Assembly: GCA_037355855.1 (NCBI GenBank)
Contig: CM074759.1
Span: 1,550,001-1,614,000 of the forward strand
DNA: 64,000 bases
Reading direction: 5' to 3'
Origin: Pseudo-nitzschia pungens
Taxonomy: Eukaryota > Bacillariophyta > Bacillariophyceae > Bacillariales > Bacillariaceae
In this document: positions 12,952 to 24,400 of the stretch, one piece after another
Numbering within the stretch: position 1 is the stretch's first letter
How the letters are laid out: each line of letters opens with the position of its first letter
The notes under the pieces: model-generated
Databases searched by the model: none
What the model was told of the DNA's origin: nothing
What the model saw: the letters and a program-made list of their open reading frames with translations, nothing else
Translations under genes and position numbers: made by a program

Positions 12952-13690
12952 TCAAAAGAACAAACAAGATCGAAGGATCGCCCCTCTTTTCATTGTTGTT
13001 ATTTGGATCTTCTTTAGCTCCTTTTCTCCATTGTCTCGACTATGCTGCTGCCATTCTGTGTCTCTCTCGTGTGGGTGACATGTACGGGTTCGAGTACCTT
13101 ACTCGTACCGGTACGTACACGTACTGTATGGTATGAGTATCAAAAAGTGACGTTCTTGTAATACCGTACAGCTGAAGCTAGTAAGGTTAAGATTACTGGC
13201 ATCTGTATCAATCTACCAAAAAATTGTACTTCTAGTAATGTTATTGTAAGATTTTACCCCTAGTGCCTCGCATCTCAACCGAAAAAGGAAGGTTTTCAGT
13301 TTCGATCGAATGACACTTGCTCTCGGACGTTGAACGCAATGCGCAAGAAAAATCGTCGTATTTTTGACCAGGACCCAGCGTCAACGCGAACCGGACACCG
13401 CGGAAGAGATTATAGTATCGGAAGCCCGTTACTCCAGCGTTTCCAGAGTTCGGCAAGGTTTTGCGGTTGGTAGAGTGAGCAGAGGATAGCTCTCGTCTTC
13501 CAGCATTGCATCGGGAAAGAACGGAAAGAACGAAAACAATCGAAAGACGACACAACTCCGATCGCCACGAGCAACTTCCATATTTTGATCGAAAATAAAA
13601 AATCGGTTCTGTCGACACCAGAAGCAAAAAGTGGTCCACTCTGTATGCACTACAAGTAGATATCAATATCAATATCAATAATTGTACAAG

Positions 13691-16600
13691 ATGGATAATA
13701 TTAAGGACATCGGAAAGGGGGTCGGGAAGGGTTTCAAAGTGACCAAGAAAGGTTTCAAGGGAGCCGTGAAAGGGATGAAACAGAGCAAAAAGAATGCCGG
13801 ACCCGTGAAACTAGGTTTTTCCATCAATAGGCGGAGTAAAGAAAAAGGCACGGAACACGAAAACTATTTGGAGGGCGACGAAGAAGAGGAGGACTACATC
13901 GACGGCGAGGAAGAGGATATTTTCAACGGATACAACGACGAAGTTTCTATGACCAAAGCCAATCATATCCTGACTTCCAAGGGAACGCACCGTCTCAATC
14001 GAATCTTGAGAAAGACCAACGCCGAAGAGGAAGACTTCGATCCCCTCGCCGGCATGGATGACGGCGCTCAAAAGATCCAAAAACTCGAAGACCCAAGGAA
14101 TCCGGAAGAGGTCTCGATTTTTGTTGCAAACGTTGTGCTCCCACCACTGCGGGTCGACCAACGATCCATTGGCGGGATGCTTGCTACTCCGGCCGATGAG
14201 TACCCCGACAGCATGGTCCAAGAATCGCTCATGTACGAACGGTGCAAATCCTTCGAACTGACAGGAAATGACCACATCTCGATCTCGTGTCTGCAAAACC
14301 CAGCAACGTATGCGAAACACAAACGATCACTGGGTCTCTTTGGAAAAGGAAGCAAGGGGCGGAACAAAATTCATTATGTTGTCGTGGCGAGATCCACTAA
14401 TTTGCCGCTCCTGCCATCCAATCAAATCAGCAGTCCGAGTGACAACGCTGGTGAAGGTATTGCGGAGGCCGGATACGACAAAATGTTCGCCCCCGGAGAC
14501 GACGAAGATCTCGGCGTCATCGACGAAGGCAAAGAAGACGGAAATGCAATCGACGGTGGTGGAAACGGAGAGGATCAGAAGTTCGATGGAGCAGAAGATG
14601 AATTCCAAAACAACGACGCCGACCAACACGCAGATCGAGGAGCAGGCGACTCGGGAATTGCAGAAATATCCTCTTTTCCTGCCTTGGTCTGTCTGACTCT
14701 CAACAGCGATGGTGCCAACCCCGACATTCGAAAGCTCATTGGATTGGATCAATTGACAACCGTACAAGATGTAACGGCAACCGTCGTCCAACTCGCATTT
14801 CAGAATGGAGACACGATTCGATTCGATTTCAGTGAAGACGATGAGGCCAAGGTAGTCGAAGCCGGCCTCGTGAAGGAACGGTTCATTTGGTCGCTGCTTC
14901 AGGTGCACGCAATGCTCTGTGTTTCTGTGGTCGAGCGAAGCTCTCTTGCCAACACTACCAATGCCGGTAGCAATGCAAGAGCGCTGCTACCCCCGCTCAA
15001 TATCCGAAATCTAGATAGATCCGAATTGCAGTATGTTGCCACCGTGAACAACTTTCTCAAAAACGACGCAACGCTTTGTGCTCTCTTGGATCGACAGCGA
15101 GTCTTGGCGAGGGACAAACACGACGGGCCGCTGAAGGACGATGCAAAAGACGGGGAAGAAAAAAGCGGAGATATTCGCGACGGAATGACCTATGATTTGA
15201 TGATGGGTAACTTTGCAACCCGGGTCGCCATCTTTCACTCCGCGGATGAGAGAGCCGAGGCCGAAGAGATCTTGAACTCGACCGAATGGACGCTGTCTCT
15301 GAGCAGCGACGAGGGTGCGGCTGCGAGTGCCGCAGAGAGACTCTCTCTAGTTCTCCAGAGACGAATGCGTGATTTAGAAGCAGAAACATGCAGACGACTG
15401 ATTGCCTGGGAAGACGAAAAACATTTCTCTGTCACCGGACAAGCAGGACTATTCGCTCAGACTCCACAGCGCGATACCGTAGATGCTCTATCATTGGCGC
15501 ATCTCTTTACGACCCTGGAGTCCTTGGATAGAGAGCTCGTCGAAATGGAGGACTGGCTCGAAGATAGGGTGTTGGCTATCAAACCGCTAACCGACGATTG
15601 TCGAGATATTGAAGAAGAAAACCGTCAATTGGAGCAACAATGGAAGTCGTATGGTTTGTTGGGAAAAGAGATGCGCCATTTATTACAGGGGCTCGTCATT
15701 GACGAAGACCTAGAATTGATCCTCGGGAATCCGGCATCCGCTCTTGTGTACGACGAAGCTGGAAACATCCAGGTGGAAGAAAGCGAAGACGGTGTTCATC
15801 GCGTTTATGCTGCCGGTAAGGCGCTTCAGCAGGCGACGGAACATGCTGAAAAAGCCGGAGGACTGCATCTTCGAGCAGTGTTCGAGCGGGTCGAAGCCCT
15901 TGCTCAAGCTTCAGAGTTCTTTTGTACATCTTTGGCCCAGATTATCGTGACAATTATGGAACAGTTCAAGACAGAAGTGGTGGCAGCGAGTGATCATGGA
16001 AAGGTCTCCAAACAAGATACCCATTCAATGATTGCAAAAAAGATTCGCGATACTCAGCGCAAATTTCAAAGCTCTCTTCTAGGATACATTAAACTCATTG
16101 AAGTTATGGCTTTGCTGAGTCCGAAACTTCTCCCCGCAATCCGGGATGCCTACTCCGAGATGGTGGCAGAAGGAATTCTAATGAAGAAACGAATGAAAGG
16201 TTATTTTCAAGCACTTCCGGGAAGGAATACTGCGTATTTGAACAATGTATCAAAAGACTTGAAAGATTACTCACCCTACGAATCGGGAAGCACTGAGATG
16301 ACTGTTCACGCCCCAGATATCAGGTATGCCCTTAGTGAACTTCTTCCAGTAGTAGCGAGAGAGGCATACTTCACTGCAGCTCTATTTGGACTTTCCAGCA
16401 AGGCCAAAGATGGACGCGAAAAGAAGCGAAACTTCGAAGCAGCAAAAAAAAGCGTCGACCACTCGACGCAATATTTCCGTTATTATATCCAACGTACGTG
16501 TGGGGTGGTCGAAGAGAGTGACAAGGATCCAAACCTTCAGGACAGAGTTGATCCCATGCTCTCGCTTGTTGCGTCCATCCATTTGAATGAAGCAATGGAA

Positions 16601-17572
16601 AATTACATCGATCGTGAGAAAAAGGGCGGAGACCATTCACTATCTTTGGCGTACGTCAGAGCAACGATCCTAGATCTGCGCAAGAAGGTTGACAAACAGT
16701 GGGTTACCTGGGTAGAAGAGCAAATTGAGTGGATTCGTGGTAATCCCGGAGTCCCAGCCAATGGAAAAAGAGCAGGAATCTTTCCCGCTTTCGCAAGATT
16801 TCCTTGTTACATCGATCACATCCTCCTTTGCTGCCGCGAGGGAAGAAACGATGAATTCACACCTGATTTAGCGAGCATCAAAGTTGTGAGTTACTATTTG
16901 CAAAAGATTGCTACAGCTCTTCTGGAAAGCCTCCGAACATGCGCCGAGCAGGAAACAACGGACCAACAGTATGCTTCTAGTGTGATGCAAATGGAGAACA
17001 GTTATTTCTTCACTCAATCATTAAAGAACCGCGGAGCCGAAATCTCTGCTCTGTTTCAGAAACAAATGACGAAAGCGAATGCCGTATGCAAATCCAGTAC
17101 GGATGCTTACCTTGGATGGATGATCAAACGAGAATTCAAGAGCCTCCATGCGCTGTTTTCCAACATATCCAAAATTCGAAGAGAAGTTGGAGACAATGAT
17201 GTCACTCTTCATGTCCCGCCGTCTACATTCCGTAGGACATTAAACAAAGAGTCGAACAGGGAGACTATGAAGGAGAAGATCGCAATTATCTATTCAAGGA
17301 TGGAAAAACATCTTTCGGAGGAAGGTGGGCTTCTACCTGTCGCCTGGAAAGCCCTCGTAAAGGTTCTGTATGAATGGTTTGGAAGATGGGAGAAGTTAAG
17401 TTCCCAGATTTACAGTTACAATTTATCACCGAGTGCAGTTGATGTTGTTCGTATTGCAAAGGCTGCTGGAGCAAGCAACAGGCACGATCCTCGAATGGGT
17501 GACTCTGGCCGAACTGCTTCTATGGAGGGTAAGCGAAGCGCACATACCAGAGATACCATGGCGCAGTTTTGA
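13691..17572 (+). CDS. SEC3: Exocyst complex component Sec3 (EXOC1-like)
   Basis: A 1,293-residue single-exon gene for the Sec3 subunit of the exocyst, the octamer that tethers secretory vesicles to the plasma membrane. The ATG at 13691 is used; the in-frame TTG three codons upstream is not. Residues 1-35 are a strongly basic, glycine-spaced segment (GKGVGKGFKVTKKGFKGAVK) that could bind acidic membranes. Residues of about 180-420 look like the N-terminal Sec3 PH-type lipid-binding domain, split by a long Asp/Glu-rich insert (about 255-325). From about 600 onward it follows the Sec3 helical-rod signature: a coiled coil (LESLDRELVEMEDWLEDRV, then IEEENRQLEQQW), then conserved C-terminal helices (FPAFARFPCYIDHI, WFGRWEKLSSQIYSYNLSP). 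It ends convergently with the SLC6-type gene. Confidence 0.85.
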   Translation: MDNIKDIGKGVGKGFKVTKKGFKGAVKGMKQSKKNAGPVKLGFSINRRSKEKGTEHENYLEGDEEEEDYIDGEEEDIFNGYNDEVSMTKANHILTSKGTHRLNRILRKTNAEEEDFDPLAGMDDGAQKIQKLEDPRNPEEVSIFVANVVLPPLRVDQRSIGGMLATPADEYPDSMVQESLMYERCKSFELTGNDHISISCLQNPATYAKHKRSLGLFGKGSKGRNKIHYVVVARSTNLPLLPSNQISSPSDNAGEGIAEAGYDKMFAPGDDEDLGVIDEGKEDGNAIDGGGNGEDQKFDGAEDEFQNNDADQHADRGAGDSGIAEISSFPALVCLTLNSDGANPDIRKLIGLDQLTTVQDVTATVVQLAFQNGDTIRFDFSEDDEAKVVEAGLVKERFIWSLLQVHAMLCVSVVERSSLANTTNAGSNARALLPPLNIRNLDRSELQYVATVNNFLKNDATLCALLDRQRVLARDKHDGPLKDDAKDGEEKSGDIRDGMTYDLMMGNFATRVAIFHSADERAEAEEILNSTEWTLSLSSDEGAAASAAERLSLVLQRRMRDLEAETCRRLIAWEDEKHFSVTGQAGLFAQTPQRDTVDALSLAHLFTTLESLDRELVEMEDWLEDRVLAIKPLTDDCRDIEEENRQLEQQWKSYGLLGKEMRHLLQGLVIDEDLELILGNPASALVYDEAGNIQVEESEDGVHRVYAAGKALQQATEHAEKAGGLHLRAVFERVEALAQASEFFCTSLAQIIVTIMEQFKTEVVAASDHGKVSKQDTHSMIAKKIRDTQRKFQSSLLGYIKLIEVMALLSPKLLPAIRDAYSEMVAEGILMKKRMKGYFQALPGRNTAYLNNVSKDLKDYSPYESGSTEMTVHAPDIRYALSELLPVVAREAYFTAALFGLSSKAKDGREKKRNFEAAKKSVDHSTQYFRYYIQRTCGVVEESDKDPNLQDRVDPMLSLVASIHLNEAMENYIDREKKGGDHSLSLAYVRATILDLRKKVDKQWVTWVEEQIEWIRGNPGVPANGKRAGIFPAFARFPCYIDHILLCCREGRNDEFTPDLASIKVVSYYLQKIATALLESLRTCAEQETTDQQYASSVMQMENSYFFTQSLKNRGAEISALFQKQMTKANAVCKSSTDAYLGWMIKREFKSLHALFSNISKIRREVGDNDVTLHVPPSTFRRTLNKESNRETMKEKIAIIYSRMEKHLSEEGGLLPVAWKALVKVLYEWFGRWEKLSSQIYSYNLSPSAVDVVRIAKAAGASNRHDPRMGDSGRTASMEGKRSAHTRDTMAQF

Positions 17573-17902
17573 TTTGAGTTGCGAAAGACGAGACTCCGTT
17601 GAACCTCTACTGGATTGTCAAATAATGTTTAATTACAGTATTTATTTCTCCCATCTATTAATATTATAGTATTCTAATGTTACACGTAATGGTTTGGTAT
17701 CGTCATTACACAGAATATGTGCGTCAAACGGAAGTTTCTCCGATACCAGAGTGCAATACAGTTTCCATCATGAAAATAACCTAGTATTATTCACGCAGTA
17801 CCGTATTTTTAAGTTGTGAAGCCTAAAAAAATTGCTCGTATTAATTTAATGAGCATTTTGAGAGGATTTTTCAATGGACATCAAAAGTCTTCTCTCCCCA
17901 TA
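17573..17902. other. Convergent 3' intergenic spacer
   Basis: 330 bp of AT-rich sequence between the 3' ends of SEC3 and the symporter gene. It presumably holds both polyadenylation regions. Nothing else is seen. Confidence 0.6.
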
Positions 17903-20331
17903 TCAATCAGCACCAGATGTCAATGATTCACTTCCCCTCGATTCATCTCTTTTTTCTTTTTCTACTGTAGAAGAAACTCCCGACAAAACAATTTCCGTTT
18001 GAGGCACTGCTAAAGGTTCGTATACTTCTGGAACCAACAGACCAACAAGGAATAGGAATATTGCAAAGATGAAGCTCAACAGTCCCAGTAGTTGGTAAGG
18101 TCGAATAGCGTAGTCCCCGTACTTGCCTGCGCCTTTTGGGGCAGCACACAAATTGATAAACAACAGAATCAGTACCTGCGGGACGAAATATTTCATCAGA
18201 ACCACCCAGGCAAAGGGGATGTAACCAATAACGGGCTGAATTTGATCTCGGAGACGATTAATGTTTCCGAAGGCGCACTCGAACCAGATAGAGCGCACGG
18301 TCCATTCTCCGGGTTGTTTTGCCATTCGCTGCATGAGGAATAGATGTGTCACCAAAAAGCCGACAACCCAACCACCAAACATTACTACAAACCCAACCCA
18401 TGTTTCAGCTCCTCCAAACCAGAACCCAGAGGCAATGATGACCGGGAAAAAGTTGGCCATCATGTATGAAACTGTTGCTTTTACCCCTACACTTTTGTAG
18501 AGCTCAAGCATTCCGTAAGCCCAGGCAGCACCAAAAGCTTCCAAGAATCCAACTAGTAGCATGACGAAATTTATGTAAAAATCAATAACATCCAAAAAAT
18601 ATAAACCAGAGTCTGTACAATAGAGGAGACTCAATAAAAAGTTCGGTAGGATGCACCCTAGCAGTAACCTAGAGTTGGAGGAAGAAATGAGAGGGAATGT
18701 CAGTTATCAGTTACCTTTTTTTTCGATAGTTTGCAGTCACGTCTTTCCTCCATTACAGTAATCGATTTGTATTCTAAAACTTACACACGTCGGGGGGTAT
18801 CTTTGAAGAATGCCGTGTCTTGAAGGACAGTGACCAATGCTATCAAAAACCAAACGTGATGAACGTCGGAGGGAAAGTTAAGTGAGGTCATTGTTCACAT
18901 CAAGATCCGGCATTCTTCGACCAGAAATGGACCACTTACATTCAACGAACGCAAAGGCAGAGTCGATTCCAAGGAGGAAAAGGTTGAAAAAGAGCAGCCT
19001 GACCCAGTGGATACCCCCTGGTAAGGTTCCCAGCACCACGGGCCATGTTCCGAACACCAAGCCGAAGCCTCCGAACGAAAGTTCGGAAACAGGGACACCC
19101 GCCAGCTGAGCCAAATGACCCAGTGCACAGAAGACTGCAAAACCAGATATCACGCTGTACATCGAGTTCAATGCCACGATGACGCACGAATTGAGAAGAA
19201 CAGGTTCATCTCGTTTGCAGTGAGATCCGAAGGAAGTCAAAAGTCCGAATGTCAGGCTGATGGAGAAGAAAACCTGAGAGCACGCCACCGACCAAACTTC
19301 GGTCTCCGTGCGAAGCACAGAGAGATCCCACTCTCCGATGTACCTGCAATGCCAAAATTTGCAGAGTTCCGGAAAAACATGAGCACATTTTTTTGAGACT
19401 CGAGAATTTTTGCCTAGTCGTGGAATCGCTCAATGTAATGTGCGGGAGGGAAATTTGTTCACTCACGCATAGACACCATCACCAGCACCGGAGAGAGTTG
19501 CTGCTCTTCCGAGAAAAATGAACAGTAGCAAAAATGGCAACCCCATTGTCACGTAGGTGATCCGACCGGTTGTTCGCAGACCAAACGATAAAATTATATA
19601 GATGATGATCCATACAAGCGCTGTATAGCCAACGTTCTTTCCTACGATGCGCGTTGGCGTCAAGTCGGGCCCTGTCACGGTACTCATTCCAACAATTTCG
19701 TCGTAGAAGTAATTAACGGCTTCGTCGCCCGTCAATTCTGGATTGCCCCAGGGAGAGTCTTCGTCCCACGATGATATGAAGGCGTTCACCACCCATCCAA
19801 TCAAAACCACATAGTACGAGCTAACCATATATGCGCAAGCTAGACTACATACCCCAACTCCCCTGAGTCTGGGATGGAATCCTCCTGTTTCCGGGAGTTC
19901 GAAGAAGACGGAACGAGAAAAACGATCACGGGTCAATGCAAGTCAAGCGAAAAAGTTCGATTCAATAAAAACACGTGCCGTCTATCCTTGTTTCGATACC
20001 CGATCGTTTTACGAGGCTCGAAATACCGTACGCACGTACCGAAGACTCCGATGTCACCGGTCTGAAAATATTGGCCGAAACCAATTTCAAGAATCGTGAG
20101 AGGGATTCCGATGAAGAAAAGAGCGAGCAGATACGGAATGAAGAAAGAACCCCCACCGTACTGAACCGAGAGTCCGGGGAATCTCCAGACATTGCCGAAG
20201 CCGATTGCCGCACCCGCGGTCGCGAAGTAAAAGGCTGTCCTCGAACTCCAAAATTCACGTGTTTGGGTCTTGTTTTGGCCGTCTGTTTCGGTGGGAGCAG
20301 GTACCACTGTCGATGCTCTGTCGCCAGTCAT
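17903..20331 (-). CDS. Sodium-dependent neurotransmitter-symporter (SLC6/NSS) family transporter
   Basis: Five exons: 20331-20040, 19884-19467, 19343-18940, 18839-18785 and 18668-17903, giving 644 residues. All introns (100-155 bp) are GT-AG and every junction restores family sequence, for example GVFG/GFHPRLRGVG, GVYA/YIGEWD and FVES/LVTVLQD. NSS proteins couple uptake of amino acids, amines or osmolytes to Na+. The TM1 signature GAAIGFGNVWRFP, the GGGSFFIPYLLAL segment and the unwound TM6 region SLTFGLLTSFGSH are visible. About twelve hydrophobic segments are present. The N-terminal ~30 residues are hydrophilic and cytosolic. Substrate cannot be assigned from sequence. The start at 20331 is preferred over an upstream in-frame Met because the family alignment begins shortly after it. 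Head-to-head with the cyclase gene. Confidence 0.88.
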
Positions 20332-21497
20332 GTCGATCGTGTCGTTGAGTTTGAGACGGTGTTGTGTCAATATCGAACTATGATATGAACAGTAGTCGAG
20401 AATCAGTTTTGTTTTGGGAAATTTTGATATTATGAGTGAGTAGTTGGGCGTTTTGCCTTTTGGGCTTGGATAAGTTTTTGGTTCGTTTTCTGGCAGTTGA
20501 AAGATGACAGGAAGATACGTCAAACTATGGAACGAAAGTCATGTGAAGCGAAATCCCTAGCTAGTGACACTGTTTGTTTCACTAGGTCCGTAAATTGTTC
20601 TGTGACAGATATGGACAAGTTGTTCTGTAGAATGAAAACAGTAGTTTTAGAAAATGTGTACCAACTTCCAACAAAACGAACTCGAACCCTCTGGAACAAA
20701 ACGAAAATGGCCTAAAGTTGAAGATTTGCTATGTGGGGAGAATTAGAACGGATTTTGCAAGTTGAGGTGAAAAATGTATGCATGGTTGCAAAACTGTCTA
20801 TGGGAAATGACCCGAGATTCCGTTAAATGGGGGATAAGTGGAAGTATTTTCCATACGTGACCAAAACCATTTGGAAATACGATTAGATGCTTCTATCAAC
20901 GGGCATCAACACATGCTGCAAATCGAGCTCTTTGAAAGATGTCGATGATCGGCGTGTTGGAAGAATTTCTGAACGTAGTTTATCGGCGTTGTTAATTACG
21001 AAGTATTAATAATAATGTTATTATCATTATTTTTTTGCACCGAACTCGTGCCTGTACAACACACAGTCAAAATTACGCAGTACTTTTACTTGTTTTATTA
21101 CCGCCGCGAACCTGTAACTCTACGTTGAAGTTTCTTGAATGATACATCAATTCCAATCCAATTTGTTGCGGAATCACGGTTGTCATGTAATATGCCCATA
21201 GTTGCTTCCCAGCTGTTCTGGAATTTGCACCACCAACACAGTCAAGTGTTCTATGCTGGTGAGAAATCCGCATCAATCCTGTGTCCTACCGGTATGTTGT
21301 GCCCGTGGTGATGATGATGGACGGCCTTTCATTCATGTATTTTGGATCGCGTCTTATTTTCGTTTCATCTTCCAGCTCTCATGAAATCCTGGTCTTCATA
21401 AACTTTCGCTGACCCATTCACGAATCTGATCTGCATCATATCGATCAGAATCGCGACGAAAAAGTCATTTTCATCCTGGACATCGGATATCAAAGAC
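20332..21497. other. Divergent intergenic region (symporter / cyclase promoters)
   Basis: 1.17 kb between two divergent genes. It contains an AT-rich self-complementary stretch at about 21004-21036 (TAATAATAATGTTATTATC). No gene recognised. Confidence 0.55.
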
Positions 21498-24400
21498 ATG
21501 GATTCCGTGTCGGACCGTTCGGACCGTTCTATTTTTTCTTATGTCTCGGCTTCCTCGGCTGCCGCGTCTTTCATCAGCACTTCTACGTCGATCAGTCGTT
21601 TCACCTCACGGCAGCCGCAAGGAATCGAAGACGAGGGCCTGGCAACACAGGAATCCAAACACCTAGTCAAACTCAGGTTCTTTCTCATCACGGTTCTATT
21701 CTGGAGTACGGTAGGGGTCGGATTGGGGGTTTGGACATACTTTACGGAAGAAAGCGACAACGAATTCGAAGAAAAATACTGGCAAGAGTCCGAGGAAGCC
21801 CGGACCGAATTAAAGAACAAATTTCTCGTTGCGATTGGTTCCATTGATTCGTTCATCGTTGCGCTCTGCACACAATCTTCGGCGTGGCCATTTGTGACCG
21901 TTCCCCGCTTCTCGGATCGGGTCGAACGACTGCGGAAGTTCTCGCACGCCGTTGCCGTTACAACTTATCATTACGTCGATGAAGATCTGAGACAGGAATG
22001 GAACGAATATGCCTCCGCTAATGACCATCGGCAGGGAGAAAGTCTCCACGAACAGAAGGATGGAACCACATTGCAACAGAACATCTTGCTCGGAAGGGAA
22101 TCCGACAATCAATTTCTTCGAAATCATGCTAATCTCTCTTCTTTCATGGTAAGCTGAGATTGATATAATAGTCTGCTGTTATTGTTTCCTTCCGATTCAA
22201 CAGATTCACCTGCTCACCTGTCTAACGCTTGCATGAAAAATTTAGCCTATGTGGCAGCAATCCCCAGTCACAAAGACTTTTCCCTCGAACTGGGATGGCT
22301 TTCAATACGGAGCGCTTGCCGATGCGTGGAACACGTTCCAACAGCAACACGGTGTAGTAATGAGCTACGTCAACAATATTCAGACGATCCAAGACCCTGA
22401 TTTGAACATCGAAGAAAGAAACCAGTTCATTAGCGGTGTTGTTCCCAATAACACACATCACACGGAGCCCTTCGGTGATATCTTCTATCCAATTGTATTC
22501 GACCATGAAATTGAGGAGATCACGGTCAATGGCAACAGCAGTAAGCACTTTTCAACGAACGACGTTGTTGGAGTTGTAGCTGTCACGTTTTACTGGAGAG
22601 ACTTACTGAAGGATATGTTCTCCAACGAGATCGATGGAATGCATGTCGTCTTGGAGAACAACTGCAATCAGGCGTTCACGTACACGTGGTTGGACTCCAA
22701 TCCTTTGTACCTAGGCACAGGGGACCTCCACGAAACCGAGTACGATGATATGCAACAATCGTTCTATCTCACAGATATAGAGGAAAGCGACATTTACACA
22801 GGTTTGCCGTTGAGTTCGAGTGGTTGCCAATACGCAATCCACTTCTATCCCTCCGAGGCCATGAGAAAACACTTCAATAAAAGTCATGTCAGGTAAGAGT
22901 AAGGGAAGATATTGGAAATTGAAACATTTTTGACGTCTAGTAGGAAGTAACGTTCCTAATCAATCTCTCACCGCTATGAGTGTTTATTCATCCAACTAGC
23001 CCTGCCACGTTTAGCGGTATTGCAGTTGTTATTTTTGTTTTCACTACCATGGTGTTTGTCTTTTATGATTGCCTTGTTGAAAGACGTCAGAGGAAAGTGT
23101 ACTCCTCCGCCATAAAGAACAATGCTATCGTTTCGAGTCTCTTCCCCAAAAGTGGTAAGTCTTATTGCACTAGTTCCAGTTGCATTGACCACATCCATAC
23201 CTTGAGTCCGAGATGAACCTGCACTAATGAAAACGTCTGGTTCTCCTTGCTCCTCAATACCAGTGAGAGATCGCCTTTATCAAGAAAACGATCCCACTCC
23301 AAAGAATGCGCAACCAGCAAAGACTCGCCTCAAGACGTTCATGCACGAAGACAAAGAAACGAAACAAGAATTCGATGCACCCATCGCAGATCTTTTCTCA
23401 AATTGCACCGTCCTCTTTGCTGACATTTCTGGATTTACGAGCTGGTCATCGGAAAGATCTCCTAGTCAAGTTTTTGTCTTATTGGAAACCATATACGGAG
23501 CATTTGATAAAATTGCTGATCGCCGTGGTGTATTCAAGGTTGAAACTATTGGCGATTGCTACATGGCGGTTACCGGTCTTCCCAATCCGAAGAGAGACCA
23601 TGCTCTAATCATGGCTCGATTTGCACGCGATTGTCGCAATCAAATGAATGCACTGACCAAATCTCTTGAAGTTACTTTGGGTCCCGAGACTTCAGACTTG
23701 TCGATGCGCTTCGGATTGCATTCTGGACCCGTCACTGCAGGTGTTCTTAGAGGTCAGAAATCTCGATTCCAACTCTTCGGGGACACGGTAAACACTGCTG
23801 CTCGCATGGAAAGCACGGGCATAAGCAATCAGATTCATGTGTCGGAGGAAACAGCGCGGTTGCTCACGGATGGAGGAAAATCGAGCTGGTTGACACCCCG
23901 AAAGGAAACTGTCCTGGCCAAAGGAAAAGGCGAGCTCACAACATATTGGCTCTTCCAAACGAATCGTATCAAGAGAGGAAGTACTGCGATTACTGTCGCC
24001 ACTTCTGACGATTCGACGGGGTCGCTAGAATCGCCGTTGTCGTGTCCTAAGAGAAAAGCAAACGTCACACCGTTTGTGTGCGATCGACGAGCGCGATTGA
24101 TTGACTGGAACGTTGATTTGTTCGCTGGTATGATTCGAAAAATTGTGGCACGACGGGAAGCTTACGCGATGAACGCTGACCGGAACCAAAAACTTGTCTC
24201 GGACTTGAGTGAAAAATCGATAAGGCATACAGATTTCGGTATGGTGATGGATGAGGTTGTTGAAATCATCGAATTGCCAGCATTTGATCCCCGAGCAATC
24301 AATCTACAGGAAGATCCACATTTTATCAATCTTGAAGAAGATGTCATGACACAGTTGAGGAATTACATTTTCACTATTTCTAGCACCTACAACAATAATC

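Larger units (their letters stand above)
12155..13690. other. Intergenic region with trinucleotide repeats
   Basis: Between the CCCH gene and SEC3. It holds two TAC/TAG/ACT microsatellite clusters (listed separately), a GTAC-rich palindromic patch at about 13095-13135, and a short ATATCA tandem at about 13657-13680 directly before the SEC3 start. No convincing gene on either strand. Confidence 0.6.
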
